NCBI GenBank assembly: GCA_041748615.1
Contig: JBGTCY010000301.1
Coordinates: forward strand, 1-11,222
Length of the DNA stretch: 11,222 nucleotides
Source: JBGTCY01 sp041748615
GTDB lineage: Bacteria > Bacteroidota > Bacteroidia > Chitinophagales > CAIOSU01
Direction: 5' to 3'
Position 1 is the first letter of the stretch. Each line of letters begins with the position of its first letter. A program made the position numbers and the translations under genes. Shown here piece after piece: positions 1 to 7,018 of this stretch. The notes beneath the pieces are model-generated. The model made no database searches, had not been told where the DNA came from, and saw only the letters and a list, made by a program, of their open reading frames with translations.

Positions 1-98
1 TACCGATGGCAATCCCCGCATTTGGCGGAATGACGATTGCATTGATTACATTATTTATGGTGCCGGTATTGTATAGTTGGTGGTATGAACGCTCGTAG
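1..98 (+). CDS. C-terminal end of RND heavy-metal efflux pump (CusA/CzcA family), partial
   Basis: Only the last 31 codons are in the window (reading frame begins at base 3, TAG stop at 96-98). The peptide contains PMAIPAFGGM followed by a hydrophobic run ending VPVLYSWWYERS. This matches the end of the last transmembrane helix of heavy-metal RND pumps, where a P.A...FGGM turn precedes a final helix ending VPVLY. The protein would be the proton-driven inner-membrane pump of a tripartite metal exporter, and the two genes downstream supply its channel and adaptor. The tail after VLY is short, and the stop codon lies inside the left arm of an inverted repeat (CGTAGGGG), so the repeat may have shortened the original C-terminus. 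Whether the metal is Cu/Ag or Zn/Co/Cd cannot be read from this fragment. Confidence 0.85.
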   Translation, partial: PMAIPAFGGMTIALITLFMVPVLYSWWYERS

Positions 99-160
99 GG
101 GAAACCCTCGCGGTTGCCCCAACCCCAACGAAACGGGCAACCGCAAGGGTTGCCCCTACG
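94..160. repeat. Inverted pair of GC-rich palindromic repeats at the cusA/tolC junction
   Basis: The arms at 94-119 and 135-160 are 26 bases each and match as inverted copies at 24 of 26 positions, separated by a 15-base loop. The outer end of each arm is CGTAGGGG or its complement CCCCTACG. The structure contains the stop codon of the pump gene and the proposed TTG start of the channel gene, so in mRNA it would fold into a long hairpin across the junction. It belongs to the same family as the units at 633-692 and is related to those at 2564-2589 and 2996-3022. Confidence 0.85.
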
Positions 161-1550
161 AATAATATTTTTATTGGCATTATACCTAATTACCACAATT
201 GCCTACACACAAAATATAGACGATTACCTGAAAATTGCTGCCGAAAACAACCCCGCCCTCAAATCAAAATTCTATGAATACAACGCAGCCCTCCAGCGCA
301 GCCCGCAGGTAGGCGCTTTACCCGACCCGCAATTATCATTCGGCTGGTTCGTGAAGCCAATGGAACGCTACATGGGCGACCAGATTTTATCCATATCTCT
401 TATGCAGATGTTTCCCTGGGTAGGAACATTAAGCGCTGCTAAAGACGAAGCTACATGGATGGCAAAAGCAAAATTTGAAACATTTAATGAACAGCGAACC
501 ATGATTTTCTATGAAGTGAAAGCGACTTATTATTCGCTCTATCTTTTAGAAAAGGAAATACAAATCACAGAAGATAATTTACAAATCCTGCAAACACTTG
601 AACAAATAGCGCTTTCACGCTTCAGCAGCGGCAGTACGGGTAACCCTCGCGGAAATCCCACTCAAAGTACGGGTAACCCTCGCGGTTACCCCAGCAATAA
701 TATGCAAGAAATGGAAGGCATGAGCGGCACATCAACATCAGCTAAAAAAACAACCACCCCTTCTTCCATGCAAGACATGAGCGGCATGAGCGCTGAACCC
801 GGCATGGTGGACGTGCTGCGCATTCAAATGGAAATTTTAGAATTGAGAAATCGTCTTGAGTTATTAAAAGACAGCCGCAAGCCGCTCATTGCTCAATTCA
901 ATAAGTTGCTCAACCGCACATTAGATGAAAAGGTTATTGTGCCTGATACTTTGTTGCCCAACGACCTGCCTGTTTCTCTATCAGAAATTCCAGATAGCAT
1001 CCTTCAAAATAATCCCATGCTGAAAATGTTTGCGATGGAAGAGGCTTCACATCTTGCCCATGAAAAGATGAACCGCAGGATGGGATTTCCGATGATTGGC
1101 TTGGGTTTGCAATACGACATCTTCAGACCAAGAGCGGGTTCAGGACATGAAACCGATGCAATGGGCAATAACATGTGGATGCCGATGGCAACGGTAACCA
1201 TTCCCCTATGGCGGAAAAAATACACTTCCTCCGTGCGTGAAGCGGAATTTCTGCACCATTCGGTAACAGTACAAAAGCAGGATGCAGGCAATGAATTATT
1301 AGTGAGTTATGAAGATGCTTTGAAAGATTTCAGAGATGCGGAACGAAGAATTCAGTTATTTAATGATTTGCAGCAACTGGCTCAACAGGCGCTCAATATC
1401 CTTATGGTGCAATACACTACTGCCGGAAATGACTTTGAAGAATTGTTGCGGATGCAAAGGCAAATGTTGGATTACAGACTGAGATTATTAGATGCTATCG
1501 TTGACCAGAATGTAGCGGTTGCGATGTTGGAGAGACTAATGGGCAGGTAA
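114..1550 (+). CDS. TolC/CusC-family outer-membrane efflux channel with Met-rich loop
   Basis: This 478-residue protein would be the outer-membrane channel of the metal exporter, with an alpha-helical barrel across the periplasm. A hydrophobic signal segment spans about residues 16-31 and ends near AYTQ. Helical TolC repeats follow: an N-terminal NPALK...Y.AA.QR..Q motif at 46-66, coiled helices at 120-170 and 230-265, and a second half at 290-478. Residues 172-195 hold two repeat-derived TGNPRG peptides. Residues 196-231 are Met-rich (NNMQEMEGMSG, SSMQDMSGMS), which fits binding of Cu(I) or Ag(I) by thioethers; this is inference. The start is uncertain: no ATG lies near the signal peptide. 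TTG at 114 is used here, TTG at 150 is an alternative, and both lie in the inverted repeat. The frame is the same as that of cusA, 15 bases after its stop. Confidence 0.85.
   Translation: MPQPQRNGQPQGLPLRIIFLLALYLITTIAYTQNIDDYLKIAAENNPALKSKFYEYNAALQRSPQVGALPDPQLSFGWFVKPMERYMGDQILSISLMQMFPWVGTLSAAKDEATWMAKAKFETFNEQRTMIFYEVKATYYSLYLLEKEIQITEDNLQILQTLEQIALSRFSSGSTGNPRGNPTQSTGNPRGYPSNNMQEMEGMSGTSTSAKKTTTPSSMQDMSGMSAEPGMVDVLRIQMEILELRNRLELLKDSRKPLIAQFNKLLNRTLDEKVIVPDTLLPNDLPVSLSEIPDSILQNNPMLKMFAMEEASHLAHEKMNRRMGFPMIGLGLQYDIFRPRAGSGHETDAMGNNMWMPMATVTIPLWRKKYTSSVREAEFLHHSVTVQKQDAGNELLVSYEDALKDFRDAERRIQLFNDLQQLAQQALNILMVQYTTAGNDFEELLRMQRQMLDYRLRLLDAIVDQNVAVAMLERLMGR
633..692 (+). repeat. Two tandem palindromic repeat units inside the tolC-like gene
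   Basis: Unit 1 is 633-659 and unit 2 is 666-692, each 27 bases with a period of 33 (11 codons). Both start AGTACGGGTAACCCTCGCGG. Unit 2 contains a perfect 8-bp stem, GGGTAACC (671-678) with GGTTACCC (684-691), around a CTCGC loop. Unit 1 has decayed in its right arm (GGAAATCCC). They are read in frame as STGNPRGNP and STGNPRGYP. The stem is the same as in the 94-160 repeat except for a paired C-to-T and G-to-A change. Confidence 0.8.
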
Positions 1551-1553
1551 GTT

Positions 1554-1590
1554 GTTCTTACAAAACAGAAAATGTTCTTCACAACAGAAA
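1554..1590 (+). repeat. Short tandem duplication between the tolC-like and adaptor genes
   Basis: GTTCTTACAAAACAGAAA (1554-1571) is followed by GTTCTTCACAACAGAAA (1574-1590), two near-identical copies with a 20-base period. They fill most of the 54-base gap between the two genes, ending shortly before the adaptor's ATG at 1605. No promoter or hairpin is obvious, so the genes are likely co-transcribed. Confidence 0.6.
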
Positions 1591-1604
1591 TAAAAAAATA
1601 AGCA

Positions 1605-3380
1605 ATGAAAAAAATATTTACAAACTGGCTCTTGCATCTCATCCTTGTGATGATTACAGGTATCTTTTTAGGATGGCTCATTTTCAAAGGAGAGAAAAAA
1701 GAAAAGATTACTCCGGCTGAAACTTCCGTGTCAATCTGGACCTGCTCCATGCACCCCCAAATCAGACAAGGCGAACCCGGCAAATGTCCCATTTGCGGAA
1801 TGGATTTAATTCCATTGACAGCTAAGGATGAAAGCGAACATGTCAGTCCTTTCATCCACACCATGTCTCCCGAAGCAGTGGCATTGGCAAATGTGCAGAC
1901 AACAAAAGTGAGTTTTGTTGCGCCAGAACACGAAGTCTCCCTGACTGGTAAAATTGCAGTAAACGAACAGAAACTTGCGGTACTCACAGCTAACTTTTCA
2001 GGACGTATAGAAAAACTATTCGTTGACTTCACGGGGCAAGGCGTGAGAAAGGGAGAAAAATTAGCAACCATTTATTCACCCGAATTGGTCACGGCACAAA
2101 AGGAATTATTAGAAGCTGCCAAAACCAAACACATCAATCCGGCTCTTTATAATGCCGTAAGAGAGAAACTGCGATTATGGAAAATCACCGAAAAGCAAAT
2201 TGACGCAATTGAAACCAAAGGAGAAACAGTAACCGAATTAGACGTCTATTCAGAAATTCCGGGCATTGTCTTAACCAGGAATATCTCTTTAGGCGATTAT
2301 GTAAACAGGGGAACCGTTCTTTTTGAAATTGCCGACCTCAGTACTGTTTGGATATTATTAGATGCGTATGAAAGTGATTTGGCATGGGTAAAGAAAGGTG
2401 ATAAAATTTCATTCACCGTAGCATCTATTCCAGGCAAGACATTCACATCCGCAATCACATTTGTTGACCCGCTGATTAACCCGCAGACGCGGACGGCATC
2501 GGTTCGGGCAGAAACCGCCAACCCCGGTATGGCATTGAAACCCGAAATGTTCGTCAACGCCACCGTAGGGGCAGGGTTCACCCCTGCCCACACACCTGCC
2601 ACCAAAGACAAATCCCTGTTAATCCCCAAAACCGCAGTATTATGGACCGGTCCCCGTTCAGTCGTATATATTAAAGTGCCAGACAGCGAATACCCAGCGT
2701 TTGAGATGCGTGAAATTGTATTGGGTGCGCGTACAGGTGATTATTACATAGTAGAAAGCGGGTTACAGGAAGGCGAAGAAATTGTGACAAATGGAGTATT
2801 CGCCATTGACGCTGCCGCGCAACTTAGCGGAAATTACAGCATGATGAACAGACCTGTGAGTAAACGCATTCCTGTATCCGAAGAATTTCAACACTACCTC
2901 ACCACATTAACTGAAAAATATTTTGAAATAAAAAATGCGCTCGTAGCATCCGATGCCGCTCAAGCAAAAGCTGCCGCCCTCCAATTCCATCTTCTCGTAC
3001 GGGCAGGGTTCACCCCTGCCCCAAATTCACCTACTGCCCCTCAAGAATGGATAAATCTTGAAAAATCCATCAACGATGCAACTGCTTTAATAATAAAAGA
3101 AACCAACATAGAAGAACAGCGAAAGCATTTTGAAACCATCTCCAACGCCCTCATTGAAGCCATAGAACTTTTCGGCATTCACAAGGAAGTAGTATTTGTT
3201 GACTTCTGCCCGATGGTGGACGATAACAGAGGCGCATTCTGGCTGAGTGAGTTTGAAGAAATCCGCAATCCTTATTTCGGGGATAAGATGCTGAAATGCG
3301 GTTCTGTGAAGAAAACCTTAACCGAAAAGGAAAATCAGACGCATTCAAATCGCGAATTTCAATCAGGGCATCAGCACTGA
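1605..3380 (+). CDS. RND efflux periplasmic adaptor (CusB/HlyD family) with heavy-metal-binding and DUF3347 domains
   Basis: This 591-residue adaptor would join the inner-membrane pump to the outer-membrane channel and may hand metal to the pump. An N-terminal membrane anchor or signal spans about 8-27. A heavy-metal-binding domain follows at 45-71 (WTCSMHP...CPICGMDLIPL; C47, H50, C61, C64, M66). The barrel-sandwich and hairpin region runs about 105-245 (GRIEKLFVDFTGQGVRKGE; IPGIVLTRN), and beta-barrel and membrane-proximal domains about 245-410. A DUF3347 domain at about 424-570 ends FCPMVDDNRGAFWL..... IRNPYFGDKMLKCG, a known Cys/Met-bearing module found with copper proteins. The tail is His-containing (GHQH). 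Two 8-residue peptides encoded by palindromes, VGAGFTPA (321-328) and VRAGFTPA (465-472), interrupt likely loops; the second falls inside DUF3347. The ATG start is clear. Metal identity (Cu/Ag) is inferred from the fused domains. Confidence 0.92.
   Translation: MKKIFTNWLLHLILVMITGIFLGWLIFKGEKKEKITPAETSVSIWTCSMHPQIRQGEPGKCPICGMDLIPLTAKDESEHVSPFIHTMSPEAVALANVQTTKVSFVAPEHEVSLTGKIAVNEQKLAVLTANFSGRIEKLFVDFTGQGVRKGEKLATIYSPELVTAQKELLEAAKTKHINPALYNAVREKLRLWKITEKQIDAIETKGETVTELDVYSEIPGIVLTRNISLGDYVNRGTVLFEIADLSTVWILLDAYESDLAWVKKGDKISFTVASIPGKTFTSAITFVDPLINPQTRTASVRAETANPGMALKPEMFVNATVGAGFTPAHTPATKDKSLLIPKTAVLWTGPRSVVYIKVPDSEYPAFEMREIVLGARTGDYYIVESGLQEGEEIVTNGVFAIDAAAQLSGNYSMMNRPVSKRIPVSEEFQHYLTTLTEKYFEIKNALVASDAAQAKAAALQFHLLVRAGFTPAPNSPTAPQEWINLEKSINDATALIIKETNIEEQRKHFETISNALIEAIELFGIHKEVVFVDFCPMVDDNRGAFWLSEFEEIRNPYFGDKMLKCGSVKKTLTEKENQTHSNREFQSGHQH
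2564..2589 (+). repeat. Palindromic repeat inside the adaptor gene, copy 1
   Basis: The unit begins CGTAGGGGCAGGGTTCACC and forms a perfect 8-bp stem, GGGCAGGG (2569-2576) with CCCTGCCC (2582-2589), around a TTCAC loop. It is read in frame as VGAGFTPA, in the linker after MFVNAT and before the strand LLIPKTAVLW. It shares the outer GTA[GC]GGG edge with the repeats at 94-160 and 633-692 but has a different stem core. Confidence 0.8.
2996..3022 (+). repeat. Palindromic repeat inside the adaptor gene, copy 2 (in DUF3347)
   Basis: This unit is identical to copy 1 from GGGCAGGG through CCCTGCCC (3001-3021), with CGTAC in place of CGTAGG at its left edge. It is read in the same frame as VRAGFTPA. 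It lies between two helices of the DUF3347 domain, where related proteins usually have an uninterrupted helix-loop region. The same frame in both copies fits either selection against stops and frameshifts or duplication from one ancestor. Confidence 0.8.
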
Positions 3381-3425
3381 CTTTTAGCTTGAAAGAATTC
3401 AGATAAAAAGTATTTGAAAAAGCAA

Positions 3426-3461
3426 AACATCAACAAGCCATCGTTGTTGTGTTCAATTTTT
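3426..3461. terminator. Possible bidirectional terminator between the efflux operon and acs
   Basis: A stem of about 10 bp with one bulged T (AACATCAACAA against TTGTTGTGTT, 3426-3453) encloses the loop GCCATCG. It is followed by CAATTTTT on the + strand, and the complementary strand also runs into a T-rich tract. It sits in the 185-bp gap between two converging genes, where a shared terminator is expected. The stem is A/T-rich and therefore weak. Confidence 0.35.
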
Positions 3462-3565
3462 GAAAAAAAAGTTTATTGGGTGCGACCTTCAACTCATACA
3501 CAGAAAACTCATTTCGGTAAATTCGTCAAAATGTAAACTATTTTGCTCAAAAAGAAAGTTATTCC

Positions 3566-5461
3566 CTAAACCACTCCTTCCTTAATCTCCTCCACGACAC
3601 TAGGGTCAAGCAGGGTAGAGGTATCACCTAAGTTTGAGGTGTCGCCTTCCGCTATTTTGCGGAGAATTCTGCGCATGATTTTGCCGGAGCGGGTTTTTGG
3701 CAAGCCTTTCACAAACTGAATTTTGTCGGGCTTGGCAATCGGCCCGATTGTTTTGGCGACTGAGGCGATAATTTCAGCGCGGAGTTGCGCATGGTCGTCA
3801 ATATGTCCTGCCGGAATGACGAAAGCATACACGCCATGTCCTTTGATGTCATGCGGAAAACCGACCACAGCCGTTTCAATTACGGCTTCATGTTCGTCAA
3901 TGGCATCTTCAATTTCAGCAGTGCCAAGGTTGTGTCCTGAAACAATGATAATATCATCCACGCGCCCGGTGATGCGATAGTTGCCTTCCTCATCGCGCCT
4001 GCATCCGTCACCGGTGAAATATTTTTCTTTGAAGGTAGAAAAATACGTGTCGTGAAACCGCTGATGAGCGCCCCAAATCGAACGAGCAATAGAGGGCCAG
4101 GGAAATTTCAGACACAGTCTTCCTTCCACATTGTTGCCTTCCAACTCATTGCCCGCTTCATCCATGATGCAGGGCTGCACGCCCGGCAAGGGCAGCGTGG
4201 CAAATGACGGTTTCAATTTTGTAATTCCCGCCAGCGGAGAAATCAAGATGCCGCCCGTTTCCGTTTGCCACCAGGTGTCCACGACCGGACAGCGTTCCTT
4301 GCCCACATATTCATGATACCATTCCCAGGCTTCTTCATTAATCGGCTCGCCTACTGTGCCCAGAACTTTCAATGAACTCAGATTATGCCGCGTTACATTA
4401 TCAAGGTCATAAGACATCAGCGAGCGGATGGCGGTAGGCGCGGTGTAAAAAATATTGACCTGATGTTTGTCCACAACCTGCCAGAAACGACCGGCATCGG
4501 GAAAGGTAGGAATGCCTTCAAACATCAGCGTGGTCGCGCCATTCAGCAAGGGTCCGTAAATGATATAGGAATGTCCTGTAATCCATCCGATGTCAGCGGT
4601 GCACCAATGAATATCATTCTCCGCGTACTGAAACACATTCAAAAAAGTGTATGCCGTGTAAATCATGTATCCTGCAGTGGAGTGTTGAATGCCTTTGGGT
4701 TTGCCGGTAGAGCCGGAAGTGTAGAGGATGAACAGCGTGTCTTCGGAATCCATTTCTTCAGCAGGGCAATCGTTATTTACTTTCGCAAGTTCCTCATGCC
4801 ACCACACATCGCGCCCCTCCGTCCAGTTGATTTTTTGCCCGGTGCGTTCAAGAACAATGACTTTGGAAACCGTATCGCAGGAAAGCAATGCCTCATCCAC
4901 AATACCTTTCAGTTCGATTGTTTTTGCTCCGCGAAAACCTCCGTCAGCGGTAAGCACATGCGTAGAGGCGGCATCATTCATTCTGTCGGAAAGCGAGCGG
5001 GCGGAAAAGCCGGCAAACACCACCGAGTGAATAGCGCCAATACGCGCACAAGCCAGCACAGCAATTGCTAATTCAGGCACCATCGGCAGATAGATACACA
5101 CCCTGTCGCCTTTCTTCACGCCATTATTTTTAAGCACATTGGCAAATCGGCAAACGCTGTCATGCAGTTCTCTGTATGTCAGGCGTTGCACTTCTTCATC
5201 AGGATTATTCGGTTCCCAGATAATTGCAGTTTTTTCGCCACTTGATTCAAGATGACGGTCTAAGCAGTTTTCGGTAATATTTAACTTTCCGTTTAAAAAC
5301 CATTTCACGCTGGGTTCGGTGAAATTCCATTCGAGTGCTTTGTCCCACTTTTTTTTCCACTGAAAATGCCCGGCAATTTCTTCCCAAAAAAATTCCGGGT
5401 TGCTTACGCTTTTCTCATATTCTGTCCGGTATTCTTCAAAACTTTGAATCCGCTTTAGCAT
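3566..5461 (-). CDS. acsA: Acetyl-CoA synthetase (AMP-forming)
   Basis: This 631-residue cytoplasmic enzyme activates acetate to acetyl-CoA via acetyl-AMP, feeding the TCA cycle or glyoxylate shunt. The length is normal for the family (about 630-650). Visible motifs include the N-terminal cap FEEYRTEYEKS.....FW, the ATP P-loop YTSGSTGKPKG (247-257), GWITGH (292-297), DTWWQTETGG (395-404, with the pocket Trp that limits substrates to short acids), the hinge and C-domain YFTGDGCRRDEEGNYRITGR (481-500), and RSGKIMRR (591-598), whose K594 is the adenylation lysine that Pat-type acetyltransferases modify in other bacteria. One oddity is SGHNLGTAEIE (508-518), where well-studied enzymes have SGHRLGTAEIE. 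The gene stands alone, converging on the efflux operon and diverging from the permease gene. Start is ATG at 5461. Confidence 0.97.
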   Translation of the reverse strand: MLKRIQSFEEYRTEYEKSVSNPEFFWEEIAGHFQWKKKWDKALEWNFTEPSVKWFLNGKLNITENCLDRHLESSGEKTAIIWEPNNPDEEVQRLTYRELHDSVCRFANVLKNNGVKKGDRVCIYLPMVPELAIAVLACARIGAIHSVVFAGFSARSLSDRMNDAASTHVLTADGGFRGAKTIELKGIVDEALLSCDTVSKVIVLERTGQKINWTEGRDVWWHEELAKVNNDCPAEEMDSEDTLFILYTSGSTGKPKGIQHSTAGYMIYTAYTFLNVFQYAENDIHWCTADIGWITGHSYIIYGPLLNGATTLMFEGIPTFPDAGRFWQVVDKHQVNIFYTAPTAIRSLMSYDLDNVTRHNLSSLKVLGTVGEPINEEAWEWYHEYVGKERCPVVDTWWQTETGGILISPLAGITKLKPSFATLPLPGVQPCIMDEAGNELEGNNVEGRLCLKFPWPSIARSIWGAHQRFHDTYFSTFKEKYFTGDGCRRDEEGNYRITGRVDDIIIVSGHNLGTAEIEDAIDEHEAVIETAVVGFPHDIKGHGVYAFVIPAGHIDDHAQLRAEIIASVAKTIGPIAKPDKIQFVKGLPKTRSGKIMRRILRKIAEGDTSNLGDTSTLLDPSVVEEIKEGVV

Positions 5462-5537
5462 GGGTTTTTTATTTTTTTTGATTAAAAAGATAAATATTTT
5501 TCAAACCCTTATTGAATCTTGTTTTTCAAAAGTTATT

Positions 5538-5545
5538 CAAATATA
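5538..5545 (-). promoter_or_regulatory. Candidate -7 box of the acs promoter
   Basis: On the minus strand these bases read TATATTTG, a full match to the Bacteroidota -7 consensus TAnnTTTG. It lies 76 bases upstream of the acs ATG, giving a leader of about 70 bases. No clear TTG is seen at the -33 position, so the promoter may depend on an activator. Confidence 0.4.
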
Positions 5546-5573
5546 TGCAATGAAGGAGATTGTCATCATTATT

Positions 5574-5592
5574 TGAAATGAATTTCATTTCA
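5574..5592. promoter_or_regulatory. 19-bp perfect palindrome, candidate operator
   Basis: TGAAATGAATTTCATTTCA is a perfect dyad centred on 5583. It lies in the divergent spacer between acs and the permease gene, about 40 bases upstream of the candidate acs -7 box. That places its centre near -49 of acs, a common position for an activator site. A role for the permease gene, which starts 84 bases to the right, is equally possible. The regulator is unknown. Confidence 0.4.
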
Positions 5593-5675
5593 TCCGAATA
5601 TCTATTCAAAGAAATCAGCTCAATGAATCAAAACCGGTTCTTCTAAAAACTGAATAAACATTTAACTTTCCTGCC

Positions 5676-6896
5676 GTGTCTATCGAACGGTTCATTGCGG
5701 GAAAAATATTATTCAACGCGCCAAAATCCTTTTCGCGTTACATTGTTTCCATTGCGATTGCCGCTGTAGCGCTGAGTCTCTCCGTGATGATTGTCGCCAC
5801 CTCGCTGGTCAATGGTTTTCAAAAAGAAATCAGTTCAAAGGTCTATGGATTTTGGGGACACATTCACATCACGCAATATGGGTTCGGGAAATCCTTTGAT
5901 GATAATCCTGTTTCCATCTCTCAGCCTTTTTATCCTTCCTTAAATGAATTAGAAAATGTTCGTCACATCCAGGTGTTTGCTAACAAGGCGGGCATTATTA
6001 AAACGGCAGACCAGATTGAAGGAATCATTCTGAAAGGCGCGGGGAAAGATTTCGACTGGAATTTTTTCCGGAATTATTTAGTGAAAGGCGAAGTGATTAA
6101 TTCCGCTGACACCGCGTTGTCTCGCGGCATTTTGATTTCATCACAAACCGCCCAGCGGCTGAATCTTGATACCGGTGCGCAGGTGAATGTCTATTTCATC
6201 CAGAATCCGCCACGGGTGAGGCGACTGACCGTTTCGGGTATTTATAATTCCGGTTTGGAAGAATATGATAAATATTATGCCTTGTGCGATATTCGTCACA
6301 TTCAAAAGCTCAATGACTGGGATGAGGAGTTGGTCAGCGGCTTTGAGGTGTTTTTGCATGATGTGAAAAAAATGGACCGCACCGCTGAAGATATTTATTA
6401 CAATCATCTGAGCCATGATTTTATCGCGCAAACCATCAAGGAAATTTATCCCAATATTTTCGACTGGTTGGAATTGCAGAACATCAATGAAATCATCATT
6501 TTGTTTTTAATGACGTTAGTAGCCGCTATCAACATGATTACCTGCCTGCTTATTCTTATTCTTGAACGCACCAATATGATTGGAATTTTAAAGGCGTTGG
6601 GCGCGGACAATGGCTCCATCCGCAAAATATTTTTATACAAAGCCGCTTACATCCTCTCGTTCGGATTGTTATTTGGAAATATTTTCGGAATCGGTCTTTG
6701 TCTTTTGCAAAAACATTTTCAACTTATTCAATTGCCGGAAGAATCGTATTATGTCTCCGTTGCTCCTGTTGAAATCAGTGTCTCCATGTTAATTTTATTG
6801 AATATCGGAACATTCATTTTGAGTATGCTGGCATTACTGATGCCTTCCTATCTTGCCGGACGAATTACACCGGTGAAGGCAATCCGTTTTGAATAG
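5676..6896 (+). CDS. LolC/E-like ABC transporter permease (FtsX family)
   Basis: This 406-residue inner-membrane protein has the LolC/LolE layout: transmembrane helix 1 at about 22-46, a large periplasmic domain (47-268), then three helices at about 272-296, 320-344 and 370-392. The cytoplasmic FtsX signature ERTNMIGILKALGADNGSIR (297-316) lies between the second and third helices. The start MSIERFIAGKIL...SFSRYIVSIAIAAVALS is typical of Bacteroidota members. Homologues with an ATPase partner (LolD) pull lipoproteins from the inner membrane toward the outer membrane; this function is inferred, since no ATPase is encoded in the window. A GTG start at 5676 is chosen because it gives the conserved N-terminus and no ATG lies upstream in frame. 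The C-terminus P.KAIRFE is also family-like. The gene appears monocistronic. Confidence 0.88.
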   Translation: MSIERFIAGKILFNAPKSFSRYIVSIAIAAVALSLSVMIVATSLVNGFQKEISSKVYGFWGHIHITQYGFGKSFDDNPVSISQPFYPSLNELENVRHIQVFANKAGIIKTADQIEGIILKGAGKDFDWNFFRNYLVKGEVINSADTALSRGILISSQTAQRLNLDTGAQVNVYFIQNPPRVRRLTVSGIYNSGLEEYDKYYALCDIRHIQKLNDWDEELVSGFEVFLHDVKKMDRTAEDIYYNHLSHDFIAQTIKEIYPNIFDWLELQNINEIIILFLMTLVAAINMITCLLILILERTNMIGILKALGADNGSIRKIFLYKAAYILSFGLLFGNIFGIGLCLLQKHFQLIQLPEESYYVSVAPVEISVSMLILLNIGTFILSMLALLMPSYLAGRITPVKAIRFE

Positions 6897-7018
6897 ATTT
6901 TAAGTGAATATATTTTTTCACATTCTCTTCTCAAAAAATTGATAATAGTTTCATTATTAAATCACATCAACAAATACTGTTTATTTTCGGTATCTTTTTT
7001 ATTGCAAAAATTTAAATC

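Noticed and set aside
633..692. The two 27-base direct repeats considered as a CRISPR fragment
   Set aside because: The spacing is only six bases, the units lie in frame inside a conserved gene, and the same palindrome occurs elsewhere as an inverted pair.
1472..2071. A 199-codon open frame on the minus strand across the tolC/adaptor junction
   Set aside because: It overlaps two well-supported genes and has no family resemblance; the composition is that of a reverse-strand shadow.
4385..5071. A 228-codon open frame on the + strand opposite the acetyl-CoA synthetase gene
   Set aside because: It lies wholly within a clear, motif-complete gene on the other strand, and its translation has the Arg/His/Gly-rich look of an antisense shadow with no recognisable domain.
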